DNA of 64,000 nt. Source: Tausonia pullulans (Eukaryota > Basidiomycota > Tremellomycetes > Cystofilobasidiales > Mrakiaceae). The position numbers and the translations under genes are program-made. A model generated the notes under the pieces. The model ran no database searches. It was not told the origin of the DNA and worked only from the letters and a program-made list of their open reading frames with translations. The first letter of the stretch is position 1. Each line of letters starts with the position of its first letter. The DNA lies in NCBI GenBank assembly GCA_951802195.1, contig OX637632.1, positions 868,001 to 932,000 of the forward strand, in the 5' to 3' direction. This document shows positions 10,724 through 22,040 of this stretch, one piece after another.

Positions 10724-12579
10724 ATGCCGGCCAGCTCCCCCAAGAAGCGCCGTGTCTCGCCCCCGCCGATGTCAGCTGCTGTCGACGATGACGTCGCCGA
10801 CGACCTTGTCCCGCTCTCCGTTTCGACTTACCACCAGCGACGCGCCGCCGACGAGGACGATGACGGCTACAGCGACGAGGACGAGGATGAGGACGGGAAT
10901 GGCGACTTCACTTTCCGTGACCCGCACGCCGAAGGCCTCTCGGCTACGGACGAGGAGGAGGAAGAGGACGACCCGGACGACGACGGGGTCGTCGTCCTTC
11001 GGAGCGGTCCATCGACCCCCTCGCGACGTTCTGGTTCCACCTCCTCTCGCCCTGGTACGCCGGGCTCAGCAGCCAAGAGGACCCCTTCCAAGCGCAAAAC
11101 ACCCACCCCGCGCAAGGCTGCATCTGCTCAGAAAGCCGCTGCTGCTAGTGCTGCTGCCGGAACGGGCCCCTTCGTCCGGCTGACTCCCTCAGACGCGTAC
11201 TTCACTGCGGCGTCGCGTCCTCTCCGAGCGTCGACCGCTGTTTTCTCTTCGCTCGTGCCGCCGCTGACGCACCAGCAGTCGGCGGTTCTCCTCGCCAAGA
11301 GCCGGCCGAAGCATGCAGACGAGATTGCCGACCTTGCCCACGAGCATGAAGCGAGGTGGGACGGGTGGGAGGCGGAGCTCGACGTGGGATTTGGGCTCCT
11401 CTTCTATGGCCTCGGCAGCAAGATGGTACTGCTGAACGCGTTTGCCGAGGAGAGGCTCGCCGAGAAGGGCGATGTCGTCGTGGTCAATGGGCTTTTCCCA
11501 AGGCTTAGTGTCCGGGATGTTTTGACGTCAATTGAAGCGTCCATTGTGAGTCAGGATGTCCTTTCTGCTCGCCCGCTCCTCCATGCTGATCCTGCACCAT
11601 CGTTGTGCAGCCCGAGATCAAGCTCCTGCCTCCGCCACCTTCAACCTCTCCTCTCTCCTCCACACCACTCGATATTCTCGCTTACCGGATCTACACCTAC
11701 TACCTCCCCGCTCCCTCTTCCTCCACCGCAACTTTTCAGCGCTCCCAATTGCCACTCTACCTTGTCTTCCACTCGCTTGACGCCGCCCAAGCTCTCCGAT
11801 CCGCCCAAGCTCGCTCCCTCCTCGGCCTCCTCGCCTCCTCCCCCCGTATCCACTTCCTTGCATCGACGGACCACCTCCACGCCGGCGTGCTCTTTTCCAT
11901 CTCCGAGGCACGCTCGCGGAAGCACGTCTACCGCGATGACGTCGATCTCACCTCTCCGGAGGCTTGGACGGGCGAGGAGATCCCGACATCACGAGGCTAC
12001 AGCTGGCTGCATCACGACCTCACGACGCTCAGGCCGTATGTGACGGAGGTCTCGATGCGGACGTCATCGGCTCGGCTCGCGGCTGGCTCGGCGTCTGCCT
12101 CTGGTGGATCTGGTGGCATCGCTGCCACCGAGGAGGGAGCGAAGCACATCCTCGTGGCCGTCACGGGCCCTGCTCGTCGGCTCTTCAAGGCGCTCGCTCG
12201 CCACCAGCTCGGCTCGTTCGACTCTTCGCAAAGCACGAGCACGAGCAACCCTGGCATGAGCCTGGGAGGCGCAACCCCAGCGTGGGCAGCCGAGACCGCG
12301 GTCTTCTTCCGGATGTGCCGCGATGGGTGGATCGCTCGTGAGGAGGTACGGTTCCGGGCATTGCTCGCAGAGTTTAGAGATCACAGGCTTGTGCTGGAGA
12401 GCGCGGTACCGCCTGCTGGAACAGGAGGACGAGCTATGGGAGGAGAGTTGCAGGATGGGACGGCAGCTGATGAGGGAGCAGGGAGCGGTAAGGCTAACGC
12501 GAGGTGGTTGTGGATCCCTCTGGGGAAAGAGGCGCTCGAGAGGCTCATCGAGGAGGAGCTGGCGGATGTGGAAGGATGA
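10724..12579 (+). CDS. ORC2: Origin recognition complex subunit 2
   Basis: DNA replication initiation: ORC2 is a core subunit of the six-protein complex that marks origins and loads MCM. Two exons, 10724..11545 and 11611..12579, give 596 aa. Residues 1-170 are disordered: a KKRR nuclear-localisation-type motif (residues 6-9), acidic runs and SP/TP sites. The conserved ORC2 part begins with EARWDGWEAELDVGFGLLFY followed by GLGSKMVLLN, the most characteristic ORC2 motif, then the AAA+-like fold (YLVFHSLDAAQAL, RIHFLASTDHLHAG) and a C-terminal winged helix (EVRFRALLAEFRDHRLVLES). The start MPASSPKKRR is preceded by an in-frame ATG at 10565, but that segment is low complexity and lies in promoter-like sequence. 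The 3' end faces RPA43 with only 85 nt between stop codons. Confidence 0.95.
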
Positions 12580-12599
12580 TGGGTATACATGGAGATCTT

Positions 12600-12618
12600 T
12601 CTCTCTCTCTCTCTCTCT
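12600..12618. repeat. (TC)n microsatellite between ORC2 and RPA43
   Basis: A short uninterrupted TC dinucleotide run in the 3' flank shared by the two convergent genes. It lies 21 nt after the ORC2 stop codon. Confidence 0.85.
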
Positions 12619-12664
12619 TCTCTAAGCACAAGATGAGCGCTGCAAGTTCAATCACGTCGCATCC

Positions 12665-14198
12665 CTAAGCAAGCAGCACCCCGTCCTCCGCCCCACGCCC
12701 CTTCTTCGCCTTCTTCCTCTTGGGCTCAGCAGGCGCCTCCTCCTCGGCAACAGCGCGTTTCGACTTATTCTTCTGCTTCTCGAGCTTGTCCTCCTTGGAC
12801 TTTTGCTTCCTCTCCGCCCGCCTCAGCGACATGTCGATCTCGCCCGCCGCCGACGAGGAAGACGCCTTCTTCTTCGTCGTCGCACCGTCGTCCGAGTCTG
12901 CGTCCGCCTCAGAGTCGTCGTCATCGTCTGCAGCGCCGGGGGCAGGAGAAGACGATGCCCGGACAACGACCCGTCGTGAGGAGCTGCTCGCGGTCGTGGC
13001 GGGAGCGGTCTGGGCCGAGCCGGAGTTGACAGTCGCTGGGACGGAGAAGGGCTCGCTGAGAAGTGAGCCCGTGAGGGAAAGCATCTGGGAAGAGACAGTC
13101 AGGCTGGGACGTCGGAATCGCATCCTGTCAGCCGACTGTCTTGTCTTTTTTTTGAGCGGGTGGTGGTGTAGCATGACGTACCTGACGACCGTAAACTCGA
13201 CAGGCTCCTCTCCGAGGACCGCCCCGCTCGCCTTGGCCCTCCATCGACCAGACGAGTACTCCTTCGGAGGGGGCTTCTCCGCTTTGGGCTTCTCCTCCTC
13301 TTCTTCTCCCTCTCCCTCTCCCTCTCCCTCGCCCGCCTCCCCATCAGCCATCTCAGCATCCTCCGGCTCAGGCGAAGGCGTCGGCGGGGCCTCAGCGAGC
13401 GAAGCGTCAAAGTAGAACTCGTCCTCCGGGATGTGAGGCAGCGGGATTGAGACGTTGAACGTCTTGTGGAGAAGGAGCGAGATGTGCGAAGGCGAGGAGA
13501 GCGAGTGGGTGCCGACTGGTAGGAGGAGTAGCAGTGGCGACGTCAGTCGGACCTATAGCCACAGGAGAGACAACTGAACAGACAGGACGAGACGGCGGGA
13601 GAGCGCGCGCTTCATCCACTTCAACACGCGACGTCATCTCCGCCTCGTCACGCCCTTCCCTCGCATGGCTTGAGAAGAGACTTACCGAGCTTCTGCCCCA
13701 CTTTGGGCGCCCAGAGGACGACGTCAAATTCGACGTTGGCGATGGCAAATGGGCAGTCGGCTTGGATGAGGGCCTTGTCGCTCGTGAACCGGTGGTTCGA
13801 GTGGGCGAGAAGGACACCGCCAAGGGTCGGGTGGTACCTGCCGGCGCAATCAAGACATGAGCATACATGTCTCTCTACCCTTCAACTTCGCTCCGCTGCT
13901 AGCCGGGCACAGGGCGGCGTCCAAGCCAGGCAAGCAGTCGCAACGAAGCTGAGGGTCGCGAAGGCAGAACTGACCTCATGACCATCGAGTCGAGCTGCTC
14001 CACCGCGCCACCCATGAGGCCTCCAGCCTGCTGGCCCGAGAAGTACGGCGGAATGGAGAGCCGCATGCGCGTCCGAAGGTGGACGAAGGGCGACGAGGCA
14101 GGTGCGAGAGCGGCAACGGCCGACGACGTTCCCGTCTTACGCGACTTGGAGGAGGCCTTTTTGGGCTTGGACGAGGAGGACGCTGACGGACGCGACAT
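12665..14198 (-). CDS. RPA43: RNA polymerase I subunit RPA43
   Basis: Pol I stalk subunit, partner of RPA14 and contact for the Rrn3 initiation factor; acts in the nucleolus on rDNA. Exons 13975..14198, 13686..13837, 13182..13515 and 12665..13124 give 389 aa. The N-terminal tip domain shows LRLSIPPYFS, YHPTLGGVLLAHSNHRF, then FAIANVEFDVVLWAPKVGQ. The OB-type domain has HISLLLHKTFNVSIPLPHIP and EFTVV...LSLTGSLL, matching the family pattern. The C-terminal third is a Ser/Asp-rich, then Lys-rich tail ending KRKKAKKGRG, a likely nucleolar targeting segment. The last intron (13125..13181) is 57 nt, a multiple of three, and has no in-frame stop, so its retention would add 19 residues inside the OB domain. 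Confidence 0.9.
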
Positions 14199-14781
14199 GG
14201 CGTGAGGAGCGAGGACTGGCCCGGGGGTGGGAGTGAGAACAAATGAGAGAGAGTGACAAAGGTGGTTGGAAAGAGAAGACGCGCCCGCGCTCGAAAATCG
14301 CTCTCTGGCCAGGGGGAGTGCGCGGCCGGCTTGCGGGTGTGAGTGCGACGCGAGGTGAGCCTGTTCAGGAATCTCAATTTGGAGACTCACCCAACTCGCG
14401 AACCCTTGAGGATTTCAGCCCTGATCCACAATGCTTAGTACCCCTAGGAAGATCGTCACGGGAAGCGAGACGTCGAAAGGAGGGAGGAGAGCGTCTGGGT
14501 CCATGCGTGGGCCGACGCTCTCAACGCGCCGCCTGGGGGAGAGGCCAACGACGCGCCCTCGACTTGACAGCCAGCCTCCTCCACCCACACCATCTCTCTT
14601 TCTTCCACACCCTCAACTGCATTGATACCTGTGAGATAGTCTAGCCTAGAGCCTGTGTCTGCGCGAGGCGCCGTAGCTCACCAAGCATTCTGACTGACCC
14701 TCCCTCACTACCGCGCTCATCCGACGCAACGCCGCGCCAGCTCTCTACCCGTTCAGCTCCAAGTCACCTCTTCTGACCAAG
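14199..14781. other. Divergent promoter region RPA43 / CSN2
   Basis: 583 nt between two divergent start codons. No motif I can name with confidence; a pyrimidine-rich stretch on the plus strand (about 14570-14720) precedes the CSN2 start. No gene seen. Confidence 0.5.
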
Positions 14782-17145
14782 ATGGTAAGTGCACAGGCTG
14801 AAATGGAGATGCTCTTGGGCTGCACGCCTGCGTTCGACTGACATGCTCGATTCGCGCTTCGTCTCTTCCTTTCAGTCCGATGATGACTTCATGATGGATG
14901 TGCGTGATCTCGCCTGCTCCCGCCCAACAAGCGCCCCTCAGTCAGCTCGCTGACCTGGTCTCCTAACTACTCATCAGGACGCCGCCGATGAGGTGAGCTC
15001 CTGGCCCTGTTGCGGTAGCGGGACGAAGCGACTGAAAGCGCTCTTTCGCTTACTGTCCTCCCCCTCAGGACTACGACCTCGACTACGACGACGACGATGA
15101 CATCGATGGAGACGAAGACGTGGACGCTGAGAACCAATACTATCGCGCCAAGGGTGAGTCGTTGGGGCATAGAGGCGCGTGGAGGGAAGCACGATCGACG
15201 CTGACGCGTGTTCGGGTGTCGCTTGGACAGGTCTCGTAGAGGACGAGCCGGAGGAGGCGATCCAGGCGTTCCGGGACATAGTGACGACCGAGGAGGAGAA
15301 GGGTGATTGGTGCGTGTCTTTTGCTCGACTCTGATGGGTCGGATTGTTGGAGATGGCTGCGCTTGCTCGCTGCTGAAGGAGGTCGAGCGACCGCTGACGG
15401 CCATCTCCTCTCGTTCATCAATCGCAGGGGCTTCAAGGCACTCAAACAGATGACGAAGCTCCTTTACTGCACGCTCCTCCGGCCCAAGGAGGCATTGAAG
15501 ACATACGAGGAGCTCCTGACTTACACCAAGTCGGCAGTCACGCGCAACTGTCAGTGTAGCCATCTCTCTCGACTCTCACTTCGTGCGTCGAACTCACATC
15601 GAAGCGAATTAATAGACTCGGAGAAGTCGATCAACAACATCCTTGACTACGTCGGTGGGGAGGGCAAGGGCTACGGTGTTAAGACGGACCTCGAGACGCT
15701 CGAAAAGTTCTACGAGGTGACGAAGAAAACGCTCGAGGAGAGCAAGAACGAGGTGCGCGCCGTCCTGCTCGATCGCTCCCTGTCGGATTACTGCTGATGC
15801 CCCTCTTCCCACAGCGGCTGAGCGTCAAGGCGAATCTCAAGCTCGCCAAGCTCTGGCTCGACCGCAAGGAGTGGCAGCGAATGGAGGCGGTGCGTCTCTC
15901 CTTCCCACCTCTCAGCTCCAAAACTGATTTTCAACCCCTCCAGGTTCTGGCCGATCTCCATCGCTATTGCATCCCCGCTGGCTCGACTAGCGGGACATCG
16001 AGCGAGGACCAGAGCCGAGGAACGACGTGTGCGTTCTTTCCCTTCCCTTCTTCGTTGGAAACGCGCGAGCTGACCTGGAGGAATGTTTCACAATCGCACA
16101 CAATCACACACATACATTCAAACACATGCACACATACACACAGTGCTCGAGGTCTACGCGCTTGAGATACAGATGTACAGCGCCCTCAAGGACTTCCGGA
16201 AGCTGAAGGAGACGTACCGGGCAACACAGCAAGTCAAGGGTGCCATCATTCACCCTCGCATCATGGGCGTCATCAAGGAGTGCGGCGGAAAGATGTGGAT
16301 GGGAGAGAGTGTGTCCGCGAACCCTGTATCGCGGTCTTCACCCAAATCATTGACCTGACCCTCGCCCACACCCCTGCCCCCTCAGAGAACTGGAACGCCG
16401 CCTCTCAGGACTTCTTCGAGTCGTTCAAGCAGTTTGACGAGAGCGGCTCGCCGCAGCGGATACAGGTCCTCAAGTACCTCGTCCTTAGCTACATGCTCAT
16501 GGGAAGCGAGATCAACCCGTTCGACTCGCAGGAGACTAAGCCGTGAGCGTGTGACGAGTCGACCCTGCGACTGGCTGTTGTCCTCGAGGAGTAACTGACG
16601 TATCGCTCTCTCTATGCAGGTACAAGAACAATAGCGAGATCGTCGGCCTCACTAACCTCGTTGCGGCCTACCAGCGTCGCGACATCCACGACGCGCAGAA
16701 GATTCTTCGCGAGAACAAGGCGACAATCCTCGACGACCCCTTCATCAAGGGCTACATCGACGAGGTCCTCCGCTCGCTCCGAATCCAGTACCTCATCGAC
16801 CTCGTCAAGCCCTACACCCGGATGGATCTCCGCTGGCTCGGCAAGCAGCTCGCCGTCTCCACGGCCGAAGTCGAGGACCTCCTTGTCACACTCCTCTTGG
16901 ACGGAAAGATTCAGGGCCGGATCGACCAGGTTGGAGGGACGCTCGAGCTGGAGAGAGGGCACACGGTCGAGAAGGCGAGGTACAAGCACTTGGAAGCGTG
17001 GTTGAAGCAGTTGGACGGGTTGCATGCGACGGTGTGGGGGAAGGCGGCAGGTGGAGGGCCAGCGACGGGTGGGGTCGCGGGACCTGGAGAGGGGATGGTG
17101 GTCGGTGGCGGAGGTGGAAAGGGAGGTGGGCCGTTCTTTGCTTAA
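14782..17145 (+). CDS. CSN2: COP9 signalosome subunit 2
   Basis: Subunit of the COP9 signalosome, which removes Nedd8 from cullins; CSN2 is the subunit that grips the cullin-Rbx1 arm. Twelve exons: 14782..14784, 14876..14899, 14978..14992, 15069..15153, 15231..15309, 15428..15549, 15616..15752, 15815..15889, 15944..16028, 16144..16308, 16386..16542, 16620..17145; 490 aa. Signature pieces: an acidic N-terminus [20 protein letters not shown], then [58 protein letters not shown] and [17 protein letters not shown], all near-identical to CSN2 across eukaryotes, ending in the PCI domain. The C-terminus adds a Gly-rich tail of about 45 residues. The first three coding exons are 3, 24 and 15 nt; the start codon stands alone before a GTAAGT intron. 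One intron contains a CA-rich stretch (16093-16141). Confidence 0.95.
16093..16141. repeat. Degenerate CA-rich tract in a CSN2 intron
   Basis: Imperfect CACA/CATA repeats running up to the acceptor of the CSN2 intron 16029..16143. The repeat takes the place of a normal polypyrimidine tract before the terminal ACACAG. Confidence 0.75.
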
Positions 17146-17374
17146 GCGAGCAAGCGAGAAGGGGGGACGAGACGAGGATGACGACGACCGTTTCTCTTAA
17201 TTGATGATTTACGAGCTGGCGAGAGCGAGATCTCCATGATTACGAGCAGCGTTTTGAGCTAATGATATAGCCCAGAAGCGGCGGGTTATTATAGAGTGTA
17301 ATGAGATAATAGAGCGAACGCAGGGAAGGAGGGGAAAGACGTGACTGAAGCAAGAGAGATTTGAGTATAGTACT

Positions 17375-19989
17375 TTAGACGTCGGGCACACCCTGGACGA
17401 CACGCGGATAGTTCTGACGAATCTCCTCAAAGAGAGGCGGGCAGCGCTCGGCCAGGCTGTATGGTCGAGTGGTCAGCGAAGAGCCTGAGGAGAGTGGAGG
17501 GAGGGAGGGAAGCGAGACGTACACTCCTGGGTCCTCGCCGAGGCAGACAAAGATGGTCGAGACACCGCCCTCGAGCGCCTGAGCGAGGGCGAGACCGGCC
17601 TGGAGTCCAATAAGGAACGAGTAGAGAATGATGGGGGCCGTGTAGTCACCGTCGCTGTTGTACGCCGGGTCGGTGACTTGAAGACGTGTCGTCAGGAGCT
17701 GCTGTAGTCTGGAAAGAAGGCCGACAGACTCACAGCGGAGGTAGAAGTATCCGAACGCAGCGCAGAGGATACCGACGACGTAGGCTCCCCAAGTGAGAAC
17801 CATACCGACGAGTGAGTCGTTGATGAGGGCGTCAATGCCCCGGTCCTTCATGAGCCGCCACGTGTCCTTGGCCGCAGGGATGTAGGCCTTGCCGTAAAGG
17901 GCGATCTCGATGTACGCGTACCGGTTAAACCACGCCACAAGGCCCTCAATGCAGCCGATACAGCAGCCGGCGATGCACGCAAGAATGGCGCCAAGAGCTG
18001 CAGAAAGTATGTGACTGTCAGCCCAGCCCCGGCAGCTTTGAATTAAAGGGAAGGATGAGCACGCACCGTCTCCGTCAGCGCGGGCGTTCTGCTCGATAGC
18101 CCGGAAGATGATGCGTAGAAGCTCGAGGATAGTGACGATGAGCGATCCAAAGGCGATTGAGCCGAGTGAGAGGGTCGAGGCGCGGACAAAGGCCGAGAGG
18201 TTGGCGTTTTTGGGCTGAAGGGTTCCTCTTCGTCAGTTTGGGTTCAAAGTCCAATGAGTGCAGGAGGAACGAAACAAACAATGTTGCCGCCTCCGGAGTA
18301 ATACCAGACTCCGTAAGTTCCGCCGGCAAGGGTCGCGAGACCGACGTTGGCGATGACTTGGGAGGTCCAGAGATAGGCGAAGGCTGGAAGAGACAGCCCA
18401 GTGCGGTCAGCGACTTGACGGAAGAAAGTGGAGCGAGAGGGGAACTCACTGGCAAAGACGATGAGTCCTGTGACCTTGGCCGAAGAGCATGAACCACCGG
18501 CGGCGGAGCAGGCGGCTGAGTCAGGAGTCCACTTGATCTATGGGGGGGTGACGAAGGAACGTCAGTAGGTCGAAGAAGACCAGGAGGAAGCAGCAGTGGA
18601 CAAACGTAGATCGCCGCGACCGTAAAGGCATACCAAACACTGATGGCAGTCTGGATGAGGAGCACGATGACGCAGATGACATAAACCGACTTGTGGTGCT
18701 TCGAGATGTCCATGACGACCTGAAGGAGAAGCTTGGCAAGGGGGATCCGCTTCCGGAAGGCCCAGTACGACAGGATGGAGATGACGGCAATGATCGTGTA
18801 GATGATGGCGCCGGAATAGTACTTGACAATCCAGTAGTAGATGCACAGCCCGATGTTGAGGACAACGGTGAGGACGAGGGTCTGCCAATGAAAGGTGTTC
18901 AGTCAGCCTGGCAAAGAGTGACAACGACGATGGCGACAACTTACGATCTCCATGATGAACTTGGTGAAGGCCCGGACCATCATGAGGTAAAGAATGGAAA
19001 GAAGACTGCGGGGAAAGAGCGAGGAGCGTCAACAAAGGCGCGCGCGCCTGAGAACGAGCGATACCACTAACAGCGCCGCCGCTCCAATGAGCGCAAGCAG
19101 GTAGGCCGTGCTTCTGCATATGATACAACAAAGGTTCGCCCAGACGACCGGGGAGCAAAATCATTCGTCAACCTCGCAGTCTGCCAAGACGCCTGTCAGC
19201 AGCAGTAACACGCACGAGTTGAGCGTCACGCTAGAGCCGCCGTTCCCCGGGCCCAGGCCACCCCCGAGGCCGTCCACCTGGGACCAGCCGTAAAGGGCAT
19301 AGCCGGAGAGGGCGGTGTAGCCGAAGAAGGTGGCGAGGAAGAGGATGAGGAAGATGGGGTCCTGGATCTTCTGCTCATGCGGAAGAGTGATAAAACGCGT
19401 TAGTGCAAGGTTCGGTCTATTTGGGTCTGTCTTTTCGATGATGCGTTCGGGAGCAAGCTTGGCGGACAGAGAAGGCATCGCACGCTGGTCCCCGCGTCGA
19501 GGTACATGTCAGACTGTGCTGGGTATGAGCGCCAACAAAGAAGATTCCTTTTCTCCATGCAAGGAAGAAAAGAGAGAGGAGGGCTGCAGGCGAGATCGAT
19601 CGATCGCCGAACAGACAGAGAGCGAGAGCTAGGCTCGCCGCTTGTCCTCTCTCTTCAGACAGACGAGACCGAGATCCGACTCCCTCGACCCCTCAGAGAG
19701 CAGCAACAAGACGGACCTTCTTCGGGTGGAAGCGCTCGCCCTCCTCAGGCTTCCGACCAAAGTCGACGGCCGCCTCCTGCTGGTACGGCTGCTGCTGGGG
19801 CTGAGGATACGGCTGGGCAGTCATCTGGTATGGCGGCTGCTGCTGGTTTTGGTTTGGGTAATAGCCAGGCTGCTGCTGGTAGCCTCCTTGCTGCTGCTGC
19901 TGACCCCCCCACTGCTGTTGTTGCTGATTGCCTCCCCAAGAGGCCTGGGGCTGCTGGGGGAAGCCATTGTTGTAGCCGTTACCGTTCAT
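17375..19989 (-). CDS. PNS1: Choline transporter-like (CTL/PNS1) membrane protein
   Basis: Plasma-membrane protein of the choline-transporter-like family; transport substrate in fungi is unproven. Eleven exons: 19717..19989, 19216..19370, 19072..19113, 18945..19005, 18606..18881, 18450..18537, 18280..18383, 18067..18214, 17734..17997, 17523..17676, 17375..17456; 548 aa. Residues 1-90 are a cytosolic tail rich in Gln, Gly, Tyr and Pro ending FHPKKKIQDP. Roughly ten membrane spans follow, for example IFLILFLATFFGYTALSGYA and YVICVIVLLIQTAISVWYAF. Family hallmarks are GSIAFGSLIVTILELLRIIF, then CCIGCIEGLVAWFNRYAYIE and ALYGKAYIPAAKDTWRLM in the conserved C-terminal half. The protein ends YPRVVQGVPDV. 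All eleven exons join in frame, and each junction restores a membrane span or conserved loop. Confidence 0.93.
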
Positions 19990-20501
19990 GTGTGTTATGG
20001 AGCGTCGAGTGCTGGAACGAGGGCTGTTGGGATTGGGCTGGCTGAAGAGGACGGCCTGAAGACGGTTGCGTCCGAGTGCTGTACAGACGGAGGGGAGGAC
20101 TGATGGACGTCGGAAGGAAGAAGGAGAAGAGGAGAGGAGAGGGAGGACGGAAGGGGCGAACGACAGATTCTGTTCCCTGTTGATGCTTTCGATCGCCGGT
20201 TGCGGGGAACATGCGCATGCCTGCCTCCGCCGCTGACCTCATCACTTCTTAGGCGAGAGAGCTCTTTGTCCCTGGTGCCAGCGGCAAACAACGGCGTGCG
20301 TATGCACCGAAGGGTCAGCAGCCATCGCCACAAAACACTTCAATACTTCGCGGACTCGCGCTGCTCGAGAGGAGAAGAACAGCTGTACGCGGATACAGCT
20401 TGGCATTGACAAACCCCAACTGCGGGTGTCCCCCTGCTCATCTTCACCTCCCAGAGCCTGCACAATTTCGCACTTTCGCATTCTTGTTTCATAGGTCATG
20501 A
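19990..20501. other. Intergenic: PNS1 promoter / 3' flank of SET gene
   Basis: 512 nt with no gene seen. The plus strand is GA-rich near 20100-20160 in the presumed PNS1 5' leader, then becomes less biased toward the SET gene stop codon. Confidence 0.5.
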
Positions 20502-21806
20502 TCATAAGCTCGCGTCATAAGGCAACCACCCATCGCACGCTTCAGCTCCACATGCGCACCTCGTCCTGCCCTGGCCGCTGTCATTCGGCTCACTAACAGC
20601 CGCCCCACACCCGTAGTCCCAAACGAGCTCCTCGCCCTCAGTCAGGTCTCGCGCGGCGAAGAAGGCGATGCGGGGGACAGTCCGGTGCGCAGGCGAGCGA
20701 TAGATGGGCTCAAGTCGGAGGTTCGGAGCGTGCGAGTGGTTGAGGAACCGTCTGTTGCGTGCAGCACGAGAGTCAATGTCGGAAGCTACACGTTCCCGCG
20801 TGCTGAGCACCCACCCGAGCCCTCCGATCCTCGCAGGATCAATGTTGACTCGACGTCCCCCTCCTCCTCCTCTTCCTCCCTTCTCGCCAGCTCCACTTTC
20901 TCGGAAGCATAGCAGGTAGTTGCCCCTCCCTTCCCTCTCTTGCTCCGCCCACCGAGCACGAGCCTCCTCCGTCGAGACAAGTTCTCCGGCGTACGTTGTG
21001 ATGAATGCGCCACGGGGGATAGATCGGGCAGCAAAGAGACCCAAGCCTCCTAGAGGAGAACGTTGAAGGAGGAGCCTGGAGGAGGGTCTGAGGTTAGGTC
21101 TGGGACGGGAGACAAAAATGCCATCGAGTGAAAACTTACGAGCGAGAGACGCCCTTGCCTTGAGATACGCGGTTCAAGCATCGTTCTCGCTGAGAACTGC
21201 AGAGACAGGCTGGCCCACATTCGACAAGCGGGAGATGTGAGCCCGGTGGTAGGACGAGGATTGGCACGTCGTTAGGCGAGCTGACGGGTAGGTAGAAGTG
21301 GCCTGGGCGAGCCCGTGCGGATTGAGCAAATAGCAGAGACACAGAGCCACGGACTCGAGGCCGTTCTTACCCTAAAGACGGGACAGCGTCAGCTTGTCCT
21401 TCATCGGCGCGCACGCTGAAGCAAGTACCACCTACAAAGTCTTCGACGCAATTGCACGCCTTACCACTTCGGCCGCAAAGCCAGCTTTTCGAGTCTCCTT
21501 CTGAGTTCACGAGTTCCGTTTCGGATAAATTACACGTGCAACCGTCGTCCACTTCCTCGTCTGGAGATCCGTCATCTCCTGTTACTGGGAAAGGCTCAAG
21601 CAGAGGTGTCCCTCCGGGTAGAACTAAATCATCTGTGTACTGCAGAGTCTCCCGAGAGTCAGCTCTGATCCCGAAATGGAGCTTTCGAGACGCACCCTCT
21701 CCCAGAGGCTGAAAAGCGCCGACGCGTCCTCTGGGGCCAGGTCCGCCTCTGGGTCGTTCGCGAGATTGTCGCGGATGGTCGACCGCGCTAAGGGTAAGGT
21801 GGTCAT
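20502..21806 (-). CDS. SUV39/SETMAR-type histone H3K9 methyltransferase (pre-SET, SET, post-SET)
   Basis: Probable nuclear lysine methyltransferase acting on histone H3K9 (by domain makeup). Exons 21696..21806, 21436..21639, 21343..21371, 21140..21280 and 20502..21075 give 352 aa; all introns are 56-64 nt. Pre-SET: GCTC, LCG, CNCVEDFGKNG, then ECGPACLCSSQRERCLNRV, exactly nine cysteines as in the family's Zn3Cys9 cluster. This Cys count was used to choose the 29-nt exon over read-through alternatives. SET: GLGLFAARSIPRGAFITTYA, GELV, RFLNHSHAPN, EGEELVWDYG. Post-SET: CACGAEAC. The usual NHSC is NHSH here; in this family that Cys joins the three post-SET cysteines at a zinc, and His could replace it. 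An insert rich in Gly/Arg follows NYLLCF. No chromodomain or ankyrin repeats are present. Start at 21806 is the only ATG that leaves room after Get1. Confidence 0.88.
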
Positions 21807-22040
21807 GATGCAGAGGAAAGAAAGTCGTTGATAAGGAGGGCGATCAACCTCGCATGAGTGTTCGGTCGAATGGTGGTTGGAGGTCAAGGAGGACGATAGG
21901 CTAACAGGACCGTTTGTACGCGTCACGGGCCATGCGGCTCTTATGGTAAAGACAACCATAAGCCTCACGAGACAAACCCAGGTTGACAGCATTAAGATAT
22001 GAACATTTCTCTCGCCCAAGCGCAATTCCTTTCGAGACGT

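Noticed and set aside
21343-21436. Read-through version of the SET gene with extra residues (GGTCFSVRADEG)
   Set aside because: Would add a tenth cysteine to the pre-SET cluster and leave no frame-compatible link to ECGPAC by a normal-sized intron; splicing as given restores exactly nine cysteines and a FGKN-G motif seen in SETMAR-like proteins.
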